A DNA stretch of 64,000 nt from SIRX01 sp965214475 (lineage in GTDB: Bacteria; Actinomycetota; Rubrobacteria; Rubrobacterales; Rubrobacteraceae): contig OZ243953.1 in assembly GCA_965214475.1 (NCBI GenBank), positions 992,001 through 1,056,000 on the forward strand, in the 5' to 3' direction. Below are positions 1 through 9,331 of this stretch, one piece after another (the first letter of the stretch is position 1; each line of letters starts with the position of its first letter). Made by a program: the position numbers and the translations under genes. The notes below the pieces were generated by a model. The model searched no databases and was not told where the DNA came from. It was given only the letters and a program-made list of their open reading frames with translations.

Positions 1-81
1 CCGACGCCATCCTCCCCCGCACCGCGGAACGCCGGCCCATTCTCTTAGACTACGAACCCGAATGCGTTATGCTGTTTCTCT

Positions 82-1221
82 GTGAACTCCGGACGCGGCA
101 GGTCAGGCAATGAGCTCGAAGAACTGGCCCGGCTCTTCCTGAAACTCGGTGTGGTGGCTTTCGGCGGCCCTGCGGCGCACATCGCCATGATGCGTGAGGA
201 AGTTGTTACCCGCCGGAAATGGATGGAGGACCAGGAATTCCTGGACCTGGTGGGGGCCACGAACCTCATCCCCGGCCCGAACTCCACGGAGCTTGCGATA
301 CACCTCGGTCGGTTGCGCGCCGGTTGGCGGGGTCTCGTCGTGGCGGGAGCTTGTTTTATCGTACCTGCCGCCCTGATCGTGCTGGTTTTCGCGATACTCT
401 ACGGGCGATACGGCAGCACCCCGGAAGTATCCCGCTTGCTGTACGGGATCATACCGGTGATCGTCGCGGTGATAGCCCAGGCGCTTTGGGGACTCTTGAA
501 GACCGCCGTAAAAGGCCCGTTGATCGCAACGGTCGGGGCGATGGCTTTGGTCCTATACCTCCTCGGCGTCGGCGAGATACCGTTGCTTGCCGCCGGGGCT
601 GTCGTAGTATTGCTGGCAAAGGCCGGACTAAGAGCCTGGGGCGGGACGCTGTCTATCGCGCCCCTGGGATTGCAGCTCGGGTTGCTGCAAGCCTCGGTGG
701 GTGGGCTCAGCCTGGCATCCGTGTTTCTGAGCTTTCTCAAGATCGGTACCGTCCTCTTCGGGAGCGGTTACGTACTGTTAGCCTTTCTGCAAACAGAATT
801 CGTAGCTACGGGCCGGCTCACAGAGCAACAGCTACTCGACGCGGTGGCCGTCGGCCAGTTCACCCCCGGCCCGGTGTTTACGACGGCCACGTTTATCGGG
901 TTTCTGTTGGAGGGTGTACCGGGAGCGATTCTGGCGACGGTCGGCATCTTCCTGCCCGCCTTTGTCTTCGTCGCTTTGACCGGCCCGATCATCCCGCGAC
1001 TCCGCCGCTCGCCGGTGATGTCCAACCTCCTCGACGGCCTGAACGTTACTTCTCTCGCACTTATGGCCGGCGTTACCTGGCAACTGGGCCGCAACGCCAT
1101 AGTGGACTCATTCTCGGCGCTGCTGGCCGTCGCGGCGCTCTTTTTGCTGATCCGCTTCAAGGTCAACGCCGCGTGGTTGGTGATCGGGGGCGGCGCCCTG
1201 GGCCTGCTTCTCGGAGGCTGA
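82..1221 (+). CDS. chrA: Chromate transporter, CHR family (two-domain)
   Basis: Inner-membrane transporter of the CHR superfamily, whose characterised members export chromate by chromate/sulfate antiport. The 379-residue length fits the long type with two homologous halves. The first half has AFGGPAAHI around residues 27-35. The second repeats the pattern as LFGSGYVLLAFLQTEFV, followed by GQFTPGPVFTT. About ten to twelve hydrophobic segments are visible. The GTG start is the only good one at the expected N-terminus, and no strong ribosome binding site is visible. The 81 bases before it hold no recognisable gene. The next genes downstream are broken, so chrA looks monocistronic. Substrate specificity is inferred from the family. 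Confidence 0.9.
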   Translation: MNSGRGRSGNELEELARLFLKLGVVAFGGPAAHIAMMREEVVTRRKWMEDQEFLDLVGATNLIPGPNSTELAIHLGRLRAGWRGLVVAGACFIVPAALIVLVFAILYGRYGSTPEVSRLLYGIIPVIVAVIAQALWGLLKTAVKGPLIATVGAMALVLYLLGVGEIPLLAAGAVVVLLAKAGLRAWGGTLSIAPLGLQLGLLQASVGGLSLASVFLSFLKIGTVLFGSGYVLLAFLQTEFVATGRLTEQQLLDAVAVGQFTPGPVFTTATFIGFLLEGVPGAILATVGIFLPAFVFVALTGPIIPRLRRSPVMSNLLDGLNVTSLALMAGVTWQLGRNAIVDSFSALLAVAALFLLIRFKVNAAWLVIGGGALGLLLGG

Positions 1222-1315
1222 TAACTAGCCATTTGCATAGGTGACGGCAGAGTTCGTATTCGAAACAATACCAGTCGAAGAGGCCTGAAAACTATAGACA
1301 GCGGAGGTGGCTCGA

Positions 1316-1558
1316 TTGTCGGCGCAAGAGAACAAGCAGGTTTACGGACGCTACATAGAATTGCTAAACGCCCAGAAGCTCGATGCTCTTTCGGAGGTCG
1401 TAGATCCCGAAAGATACCGGGAGATCTGCGTCGGCTTTACCCCGGGCTGGGTGGACCTCCCCGAGGCCGTCGGCTCTTTGGAAAAAGTCGTGGCCGGCAT
1501 ACCGAACCTCTACGCCCGCATAGACGATTGGTCTACGTCTTTAGAAGAGGAAGTATGA
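1316..1558 (+). pseudogene. SnoaL/NTF2-like ester-cyclase fold, N-terminal half only
   Basis: An 80-codon ORF starting at TTG, 8 bases after a clear GGAGG. A GTG nine bases upstream is also in frame but overlaps that ribosome binding site. The protein (SAQENKQVYGRYIELLNAQK onward) looks like the first half of a SnoaL-like ester cyclase: an opening helix, a 'ARIDDW' strand, then an abrupt end. Family members are usually 130-150 residues, so about half of the fold, including the second sheet, is missing. The stop overlaps the next ATG (ATGA), so a deletion may have joined it to the following broken gene. It could be expressed but is unlikely to be functional. Confidence 0.6.
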
Positions 1559-1983
1559 TCGTCTTGCTGGTCAATGTGGCCGCGGTCTTGTTTATGACGG
1601 GCTTTATCTGAACGATGCAACTGGTTCACTACCCGCTACTCGACCGGGTAGGTGCCGAAGCCTTTGTCGCCTATGAGACAGATCACAACCGGCTCTTTTT
1701 TCTGGTGGCGGGACCGGGCATTATCTTGACGCTCGTGAGTGGCGTACTGCTGTTTTTCTCCCGGCCGCCGTAGGCACCCCTTTTCGCGGTCATCTTAGGG
1801 CTCCTATTGTTCGTCGTGATCGTGGTCTCCACCGCTCTTTTTCAGGCGCCCCAACACGCAATACTGAGCAATGGCTTCGACCGCGAGGCCTATGAGTTTC
1901 TGATCAAAACTAACTGGATCCGGACCGCAGCCTGGACCGCTTATGGACTACTCGGCCTCTGGATGGTCTGGCAGAGCACCTAG
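1555..1983 (+). pseudogene. Small four-helix membrane protein with two in-frame stops
   Basis: Reading from ATG 1555, one uninterrupted frame of 142 codons runs to TAG 1981 except for TGA at 1609-1611 and TAG at 1771-1773. The conceptual protein has four hydrophobic segments and the motif x-T-M-Q-L-V-H-Y-P after the first stop. It resembles a widespread uncharacterised membrane family in which a tryptophan precedes that motif and another follows 'PP'. Both stops sit where Trp (TGG) is expected, so each is explained by one G-to-A transition. Recoding is unlikely because neighbouring genes end normally at TGA and TAG. The 197 bases after it, up to topB, hold nothing I recognise. Confidence 0.7.
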
Positions 1984-2180
1984 CTATCTTTTACTACACG
2001 CTTTCTATCGGCGACCAGAAGACTGTGAAAGACCTTCCCAGAAGAAAGGCGAGCATCATCAAGCACACCATTTCAACCTAGGCCGAGCGGATGGCTGAGC
2101 CAGCCACAGATTTTTCCTCTCCTTTATCCCACCTCTTAGTATATGGTGTTATAAGCGGAACAGATGTAGCGGAGAGTCAC

Positions 2181-4301
<2,121 letters not shown>

Positions 4302-4546
4302 AGAAAGAAGTATAACGGCCCGTCACACACTATCCTCCGGTAGTTTTCGGGAGACGCTAATGAGCATGACCTAGAAGGTGTCAACGGTAGCAGAGTGAGT
4401 GTACAAAGAGGCCCACTCGAACCTTGTTGCGGTGGATCAGGACTCGTCAAGTTCTCCTCCCAGCACGTCGGATCAGAACCGCAAAAGCTATCTGAAGTTA
4501 AAATACATAGAATACAAGCTTTAGGAGGAACTCCGTAAGGAACTCG

Positions 4547-5542
4547 ATGAACGTGGGAACCAGGAAAACCAGGACATCGAGAATCGCTGGAAGACCCATC
4601 GGGGGATCGGTTACTGGTTTCTTGGCCGACATGGTGAGCCTCTTGAGGTACCGGACAATAAAGCGCACCGTGCAGCAGATCTACCGGGACGACATAGCAG
4701 GGCTTGCAGCGCAGTTGGCTTTCTACCTCACCCTCGGACTCTTCCCGTTTCTGTTAGTGATCTTCTCCCTGATGGGAACGTTTTCAAGCGATAGTTTCGC
4801 CGAAGATCTCCTGGCATATTTTATACAGGTCCTACCAATTCAGGTTTACAACCTGATCGACGCCTACGTCGCAGACATCCTGCGTGGCCGCAACCCGGCG
4901 GCCGGCCTGCTCTCGTTCAGCATTATCGGGACGCTGTGGGTGATCTCCAACGCTTTCGCCGCCATCACCCATGCCCTCAATAAAGCCTACGACGTAGAGG
5001 AAACGCGTCCCTTCTGGAAGGTAAGAGGTACCGCGCTACTCATGGCACTGGCGCTTTCGGGCATCTTCTTCGTGGCGCTGGTACTTTTGATCGCCGGTCC
5101 CAATATCGGGGAGAGCATCGCCGCTTACTTCGGTTTCGGGGCTCTATTCTCCGTGGTCTGGAGCGTGGCCCAGTGGCTGGTGGCGCTGTCGATAATGATA
5201 TTGACCTTCGCCATGCTCTACTACTACGCCCCGGACGTAGACCAACCGTTCATTTGGATCACCCCGGGCGGTTTTATCGCGGTGATACTCTGGATACTCG
5301 CCAGCATAGGCTTTAGACTCTACGTCAACAGCGACTTTGTCTCCTACAATCAGACTTACGGCTCGATAGGGGCCGCCATCCTACTACTTCTCTACCTCTA
5401 CATCGTCTCACTCTCACTCCTCATCGGGGCCGAACTAAACGCCGTCCTGGCAAAGACGAAAGAAGAAGTCTCCGGCGAAGAGATAGTAGCCGGCAAACCC
5501 GCGAACGAAAAGCCCCCCTTACTCGAAGACGAGCCGGGATAG
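4547..5542 (+). CDS. YihY/BrkB family inner-membrane protein
   Basis: A 331-residue polytopic membrane protein of the YihY/virulence-factor-BrkB family. An N-terminal basic cytoplasmic segment of about 35 residues leads into roughly six transmembrane helices. The family-typical QLAFYLTLGLFPFLLVIFSL is near residue 65 and YGSIGAAILLLLYLYIVSLS near residue 285. The tail is charged and cytoplasmic. The name 'ribonuclease BN' once given to this family is wrong, and its molecular role is not established. The ATG follows AAGG at a suitable distance. An AGGAGG lies further upstream at 4523, about 18 bases away, too far to be used. The 245 bases between topB and this gene show no ORF. It converges with panB. 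Confidence 0.9.
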   Translation: MNVGTRKTRTSRIAGRPIGGSVTGFLADMVSLLRYRTIKRTVQQIYRDDIAGLAAQLAFYLTLGLFPFLLVIFSLMGTFSSDSFAEDLLAYFIQVLPIQVYNLIDAYVADILRGRNPAAGLLSFSIIGTLWVISNAFAAITHALNKAYDVEETRPFWKVRGTALLMALALSGIFFVALVLLIAGPNIGESIAAYFGFGALFSVVWSVAQWLVALSIMILTFAMLYYYAPDVDQPFIWITPGGFIAVILWILASIGFRLYVNSDFVSYNQTYGSIGAAILLLLYLYIVSLSLLIGAELNAVLAKTKEEVSGEEIVAGKPANEKPPLLEDEPG

Positions 5543-5551
5543 TACTTCAGA

Positions 5552-6406
5552 TCAAACGACTTCCCCGAGTCGTCGCTCTTCCTCCGGATCCATTGGATAA
5601 CTGTTCTCTTCAGCGGGAAACGCGCCGGACTTGACCTCTGAAAGATACTCGCGCACGGACTCTTCCATAGTCGTAGAGAGCGTGGCGTAGCGTTTTAGGA
5701 AGCGCGGCGCAAATTCCTCCTGAACACCGAGCATATCCGGAGTAACGAGCACCTGCCCATCGCAACCTGCACCGGCCCCGATACCGACGACCGGTACCGT
5801 GAGACTCCGGCTCAACAGTTCGCCGACCGGCGCGGGGACAGCCTCGACAATCACCATAAACGCCCCAGCTTTCTCTAGAACTCGACCGCTCTCCACCAGT
5901 TCCGCAGCATCCTCTGCAGTACGGGCCTGCACCTTGAACCCGCCGACCTTCACAGAAGATTGGGGCAGCAGCCCAACATGTCCTACGACCGGGATACCGG
6001 CCTCGGCAACTGCCCGGACCGCCGGGGCCATCTCTATTCCACCCTCCAGCTTTACCGCCGCGCAGCCGCCCTCTTTTATGAGGCGCGTGGCGGAATGAAC
6101 GGCCTGGGCAGGGCTCTCGTTGTAAGACCCGAAGGGGAGGTCACCGATCACGAGCGCTTTCTCTGCCCCGCGCACGACAGCTTTGATGTGGTGGATCATG
6201 TCTTCCAGCGTCACAAAGACCGTGGACTCGTAGCCGAGCACTACCATACCCAGAGAGTCACCGACTAGGATCACATCCACCCCCGCCCGGTCCAGCATTC
6301 GGGCCATCGGATAATCGTATGCAGTGAGCATCCCGATGCGCTCTCCCCCCCGCTTCATCTCCAGGAGCCGCGGAATATTTACCTTCCCTACTCCACCCTC
6401 TGCCAT
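5552..6406 (-). CDS. panB: 3-methyl-2-oxobutanoate hydroxymethyltransferase
   Basis: First committed enzyme of pantothenate synthesis: transfers a hydroxymethyl group from 5,10-methylene-THF to alpha-ketoisovalerate, giving ketopantoate. The start is set by AGGAGG 5 bases before ATG at 6406, giving 284 residues, the normal PanB length. An upstream ATG would add 26 unrelated residues. Metal- and substrate-binding motifs are present: LTAYDYP, VGDSLGMVVLG, VKLEGG, and the EAVP segment near the active-site glutamate. The phosphate-free TIM barrel is complete. No other pan gene is in the window, so the rest of the pathway must lie elsewhere. It is transcribed divergently from tRNA-Ser. Confidence 0.96.
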   Translation of the reverse strand: MAEGGVGKVNIPRLLEMKRGGERIGMLTAYDYPMARMLDRAGVDVILVGDSLGMVVLGYESTVFVTLEDMIHHIKAVVRGAEKALVIGDLPFGSYNESPAQAVHSATRLIKEGGCAAVKLEGGIEMAPAVRAVAEAGIPVVGHVGLLPQSSVKVGGFKVQARTAEDAAELVESGRVLEKAGAFMVIVEAVPAPVGELLSRSLTVPVVGIGAGAGCDGQVLVTPDMLGVQEEFAPRFLKRYATLSTTMEESVREYLSEVKSGAFPAEENSYPMDPEEERRLGEVV

Positions 6407-6501
6407 TTCAGCCTCCTGCAAGTGTTCATAACATTCGGTGCGAGAGTTTAGCATCTGCATTCGGCACATGTATGCAGCTTCCAAAGCAGATGAAGTCTGG
6501 G

Positions 6502-6529
6502 GTGACGCTAACGCTCTTTCTGGTAAAAT
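6502..6529 (+). promoter_or_regulatory. Probable tRNA-Ser promoter
   Basis: GTGACG (6502-6507, 4 of 6 matches to TTGACA), a 16-base spacer, then TAAAAT (6524-6529, 5 of 6 matches to TATAAT). The predicted start of transcription, about 7 bases later, falls on the first base of tRNA-Ser. Assignment is by eye. Confidence 0.5.
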
Positions 6530-6536
6530 CCCGCGT

Positions 6537-6626
6537 GGAGGAGTGGCCGAGTGGTTTAAGGCGGCACCCTGCTAAGGTGTTATACCTCTTAACGGGGTAT
6601 CGAGGGTTCGAATCCCTCCTCCTCCG
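6537..6626 (+). tRNA. tRNA-Ser(GCU)
   Basis: Class II tRNA. The acceptor stem GGAGGAG pairs perfectly with CTCCTCC (6619-6625), and the T stem GAGGG/CCCTC encloses TTCGAAT. The anticodon loop CTGCTAA gives anticodon GCT, which reads AGC and AGT. The long variable arm expected for serine is present. CCA is not encoded; the base after the discriminator G is C. Confidence 0.97.
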
Positions 6627-6650
6627 CTCGCATCGCAATATTAGGGCAAG

Positions 6651-6683
6651 AAAAAGGACCGGGGGTTATGCCCGGTCCTTTTT
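6651..6683 (+). terminator. Rho-independent terminator after tRNA-Ser
   Basis: A perfect 13-bp inverted repeat, AAAAAGGACCGGG and CCCGGTCCTTTTT, with a 7-base loop. The A-tract and T-tract on either side would let it work in both directions, serving tRNA-Ser on the plus strand and, if transcribed that far, the 66-codon gene on the minus strand. Confidence 0.88.
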
Positions 6684-6685
6684 CA

Positions 6686-6770
6686 GCCTATACGAAGGGG
6701 GATGGACAGCCTGCTGTGGGCTTCTTGTTGAAGCCGAGGATGCTTTTACTGTGCATCCCCCTTCATAGGC
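6686..6770. other. Branched inverted-repeat element, possible small structured RNA
   Basis: An 85-base unit closed by GCCTAT...ATAGGC stacked on GAAGGGGGATG (6694-6704) and CATCCCCCTTC (6754-6764), with a 2-base bulge between the helices. That makes 17 Watson-Crick pairs. Inside sit a small hairpin ACAG-CCTG-CTGT (6706-6717) and a stronger one GGCTTC-TTGTT-GAAGCC (6719-6735). An alternative helix GGATGC/GCATCC (6738-6743 with 6753-6758) competes with the outer stem. It begins 2 bases after the preceding terminator and is not coding in any convincing frame. All pairs are Watson-Crick, so the strand cannot be told. It could be an ncRNA, a minus-strand 3' end, or a miniature mobile repeat. No second copy was noticed in the window. 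Confidence 0.5.
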
Positions 6771-6786
6771 TCGTGCGTCGCACGGC

Positions 6787-6987
6787 TTAGGCCATACCCC
6801 GCAGTTCGGCAACCATGTCCAGGCCCTGCTGCTTGCACAGGTCCTTGGGACGCATGATCGCCTGCTCGTCCAGCAGGTTGCGGGTGCGAGCCTCCTTCTC
6901 CAGGTGACGCTCGATAACGTCGATGGCCCGATCCACATCTTCACGGGTGTGCTCCCGAGTTTTCTCGTGATTGATGGTGAGAGTCAT
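6787..6987 (-). CDS. Small helical protein, function unknown
   Basis: A 66-residue protein I do not recognise. The start at 6987 follows GGAGG by 11 bases; a longer reading from 7086 has no ribosome binding site. The sequence is highly charged and almost all helical, with one heptad-like stretch REDVDRAIDVIERHLEKEAR, no membrane segment and a single Cys. Size and composition suggest a small DNA-binding or structural protein, but no motif proves that. It is monocistronic between comB-like and tRNA-Ser genes, and the branched repeat element lies just past its stop. Confidence 0.7.
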   Translation of the reverse strand: MTLTINHEKTREHTREDVDRAIDVIERHLEKEARTRNLLDEQAIMRPKDLCKQQGLDMVAELRGMA

Positions 6988-7145
6988 ATTTTCTTCCACC
7001 TCCTTCCTCTGGCGGTTTGACGGACCTTGTAACGTTTGATCCGCCGAGCTTGCCTTCAGAATAAGGCCACCCACTATCGTTGTCAAGGAGAAATCACGCT
7101 TTTTCTATTGGCCCGTTGGCCGACAATTTTGTACATATATGCACG

Positions 7146-7844
7146 CTATTTTCGCCCTCCGACAAACATCCCGTCTTCCAATCGGGGGGCTACCGGCAAG
7201 GTGTCTTCTGATAGGCAGAGATCCAGGTCCTCTTCGTATCCCAGACGCTTTAGCCGTCGGGCGGCGCTGTTGGCTTTTAGAGATCCTTTGGGGCGCCGTA
7301 AGTAGCGTTTCACTACACGCTCCGCCCGCTCGTCCAACTCCGCACCGAGTTTCTTGAGGTGGTGGAGTATTGCCCCACCTGCGGCCTCGTCTTCGGAGGC
7401 GCGCCGACCCTCCCAGCCGCAACCAACGACCACAATCTCTGACTCACTGTGGGCTTCTGACAGCTCTTGGGCTACGGCGTGGGCATTCACGAAGGCTCCG
7501 GTTAGGATGGCTGGCGCGATCGCTGCGGCTTCTATGACGCGAGTACCGTTCGTAGTTGTGAGGGCCACGGTCGAGCCCGGCGGCAACGCGACGTTTTGCA
7601 GGCTAGTGGGCGAGTTCCCGAAATCGAAGCCCGCGAGCTTCGCACTGCCCCGCTCGCCGGCACGGAAATCCGCCTTTATGTTCGAGGCATCTTCTATCGA
7701 GGCCACCGGCAACACCCGAACGCCTTTGGAGACGAGAACCGCCACGGTGGTGCTCGCCCGGTAAGCATCTACGACAACGACCGTCGCCCCAGAACGGGCC
7801 GCGCGACGCGCGCCGGTCACACCTCCAGAATAGCGGGAGATCAA
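7146..7844 (-). CDS. comB: 2-phosphosulfolactate phosphatase (ComB) family protein
   Basis: A 232-residue member of the ComB family, Mg-dependent acid phosphatases that convert 2-phospho-3-sulfolactate to sulfolactate. Family motifs are DAYRASTT near residue 26, GFDFGNSP near 73, TTNGT near 97, GCGWEGRRASEDEAAGG near 142, and a C-terminal YEEDLDLCLSEDTLPVAP. The TTG start has AGAAGG seven bases upstream. The frame is open further upstream but offers no other start codon. Coenzyme M synthesis is not expected in this kind of organism, so the true substrate may be another phospho-sulfonate or phospho-acid. Part of the original name may therefore not apply. It is separated from the upstream gene by a hairpin. 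Confidence 0.85.
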   Translation of the reverse strand: MISRYSGGVTGARRAARSGATVVVVDAYRASTTVAVLVSKGVRVLPVASIEDASNIKADFRAGERGSAKLAGFDFGNSPTSLQNVALPPGSTVALTTTNGTRVIEAAAIAPAILTGAFVNAHAVAQELSEAHSESEIVVVGCGWEGRRASEDEAAGGAILHHLKKLGAELDERAERVVKRYLRRPKGSLKANSAARRLKRLGYEEDLDLCLSEDTLPVAPRLEDGMFVGGRK

Positions 7845-7931
7845 ACGCTCAACCTTCTTGTGTGAACATTCGCCATAGGCAGGGAATTATACGTCTTGCT
7901 CGAAGCTCGGTTACGGGCCGGCAAGAAGATA

Positions 7932-7955
7932 GGACGAACCTTATAAGGTCCGCCC
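7932..7955 (-). terminator. Hairpin after the RlpA-like gene
   Basis: An 11-bp stem (two G-U pairs) centred on a perfect 12-base palindrome ACCTTATAAGGT, followed on the minus strand by TATCTTCTT. It lies 22 bases after the RlpA-like stop codon and could terminate that transcript. The U-run is weak, so this is a moderate call. Confidence 0.45.
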
Positions 7956-7977
7956 TGTATAGCCGATTCTTTGTGTT

Positions 7978-9048
7978 TTAGCGGCGTAGAATACGAATCG
8001 AGGTCCCGAGTGCAACCAACAGCGCTCCGGCTGCGGGGATCGAGAGCGGTACCCCACCCGTATCCGGAAGCACGGTTAGCTCTTCCTCAGGCTCCTTCGC
8101 TGGCTTCTCCTCAGTTTCTTTTTCTACCGGCTCTGGCTCAGGCGCGGACTCGGCCACTTCTTTCTCTACCGGCTCAGATTCTGGTACGGGTTCGGCCGCC
8201 TCTTTCTCCACCGGCTCCGGTCCTGGTGCGGGCTCGGCGGGCTCGGCTACCTCTTCCTCTACGGGCTCTGGCTCGGGTGGAGCCGCAACTTTGAGCTCGA
8301 CCCTCTTCTGTATGGTGGAGTTCGGGACCGCAAGTTCGACCGGCGGGCTCTCAAGCGCCTCAGGCTCCGGCTCGGGCGGCAGTACGGGTACTGCTGGCTT
8401 GGGAGCTGGCGGCGCGGGGGAAGCCTCCTGCCCCTGGTTGCCATCTACGTACTGGTCTTCAGCGGCGTACTGGTCCTCGGCAGCATACTGATCCTCAATA
8501 GCCCGACCCGAGTTGTTGTTGGAGTTGCCACTATTAGATCGCCGGGCGATCCGGCTTTCGTTCTGCACATCAGGCGACGACTCGGAAGCTGCGGGATCGT
8601 CCTGCTGTGCCAGTTTGTTGGAGGTAGCTTTGGCGCCTGAGGCGTAAGGTCCAACCGGTATCGAAGGTTCCGCCACCTGCACGTTAACTGCATCCGCGCC
8701 TATAGCGGTCAGCCCGATATACTCAGCAGCACCTTGCGCCAAGTCCAATTCCCTGCCGGCCACGTATGGGCCGCGGTCGTTTATCCGAACCACCATGGAC
8801 CGTCCCTCATAGGTAACGATCAGCTTGGTACCGAAGTCGTAAGTCTTATGTGCCGCCGTATAGCCCGAAGGATCAAAGACCTCACCATTCGCGGTCAGGT
8901 TCCCCTCAAAACCGGGGCCATACCATGAGGCCTCCATCGGGGCCGCAGATACCAACCGCGCGCAGAACAGCAGCAACGCCAAACATCCCACGGTCGCCAA
9001 GGTCACTACAAAGATTTTGCGCGAGAGCGCGCCATTCGTATCAGCCAA
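7978..9048 (-). CDS. RlpA-like double-psi beta-barrel protein with LPXTG-type anchor
   Basis: A 356-residue secreted protein. An N-terminal hydrophobic signal segment (about 10-34) precedes a double-psi beta-barrel of the RlpA/3D type (about 36-128): ASWYGPGFEGNLTANGEVFD, TYDFGTKLIV and the family motif RINDRGPYV. A low-complexity stalk follows, with a six-residue repeat (EDQYAA, EDQYAA, EDQYVD) and Glu-Pro-rich repeats of the type EPVEKE. The end is a sorting signal: LPDTGG (327-332), a hydrophobic helix and a basic tail IRILRR. It is therefore probably attached to peptidoglycan by a sortase, with the barrel acting on or binding glycan strands. TTG start, with GGAGGGG seven bases upstream. 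No sortase gene is in the window. Confidence 0.88.
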   Translation of the reverse strand: MADTNGALSRKIFVVTLATVGCLALLLFCARLVSAAPMEASWYGPGFEGNLTANGEVFDPSGYTAAHKTYDFGTKLIVTYEGRSMVVRINDRGPYVAGRELDLAQGAAEYIGLTAIGADAVNVQVAEPSIPVGPYASGAKATSNKLAQQDDPAASESSPDVQNESRIARRSNSGNSNNNSGRAIEDQYAAEDQYAAEDQYVDGNQGQEASPAPPAPKPAVPVLPPEPEPEALESPPVELAVPNSTIQKRVELKVAAPPEPEPVEEEVAEPAEPAPGPEPVEKEAAEPVPESEPVEKEVAESAPEPEPVEKETEEKPAKEPEEELTVLPDTGGVPLSIPAAGALLVALGTSIRILRR

Positions 9049-9138
9049 TGAATTTCCCCTCCGGAACTTTTACAGGCCGTACTTATTCTTTTACTCGGCA
9101 CAGCTTACCAACATTTGTGACATATGCAAGACTAAATT

Positions 9139-9148
9139 GAAACGTTTC
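9139..9148. promoter_or_regulatory. LacI-type operator-like palindrome
   Basis: The 283-base gap between the divergent RlpA-like and aldo/keto reductase genes has no ORF but holds the perfect palindrome GAAACGTTTC, similar to the core of LacI/CcpA-family operators. No regulator of that family is encoded nearby. I also looked for a c-di-AMP riboswitch, often found before RlpA-type genes in actinobacteria, and did not find its conserved core. Confidence 0.3.
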
Positions 9149-9331
9149 CATAACAAATCTAAACAAAAAGCGGGCAAATGAGCATTTTTTGGCATCTCTT
9201 GGCGAAGGCACAACGGAGCCCTAGGGAGATAGCCTATTGCCCAATAGAGAACTTTCCTACAGCGGAAAACAGTAGACTATAGTAGTTATAGGGTATCGAC
9301 TGCTGGACAAGCGAGAGACGAAGGATGAGAT

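Noticed and set aside
219..1244. A 341-codon plus-strand frame across chrA in another phase
   Set aside because: Arg/Gly/Pro-rich composition typical of a GC-rich shadow frame; chrA in the other phase has clear family motifs and membrane helices.
1555..1983. Reassignment of TGA and TAG to tryptophan
   Set aside because: Many intact genes here end at TGA or TAG (chrA ends at TGA, the AKR at TAG), so both codons work as stops; a pseudogene is simpler.
9049..9331. c-di-AMP (ydaO) riboswitch before the RlpA-like gene
   Set aside because: Expected from knowledge of actinobacterial RlpA/Rpf-type genes, but the conserved G-rich core segments are not present on the minus strand.
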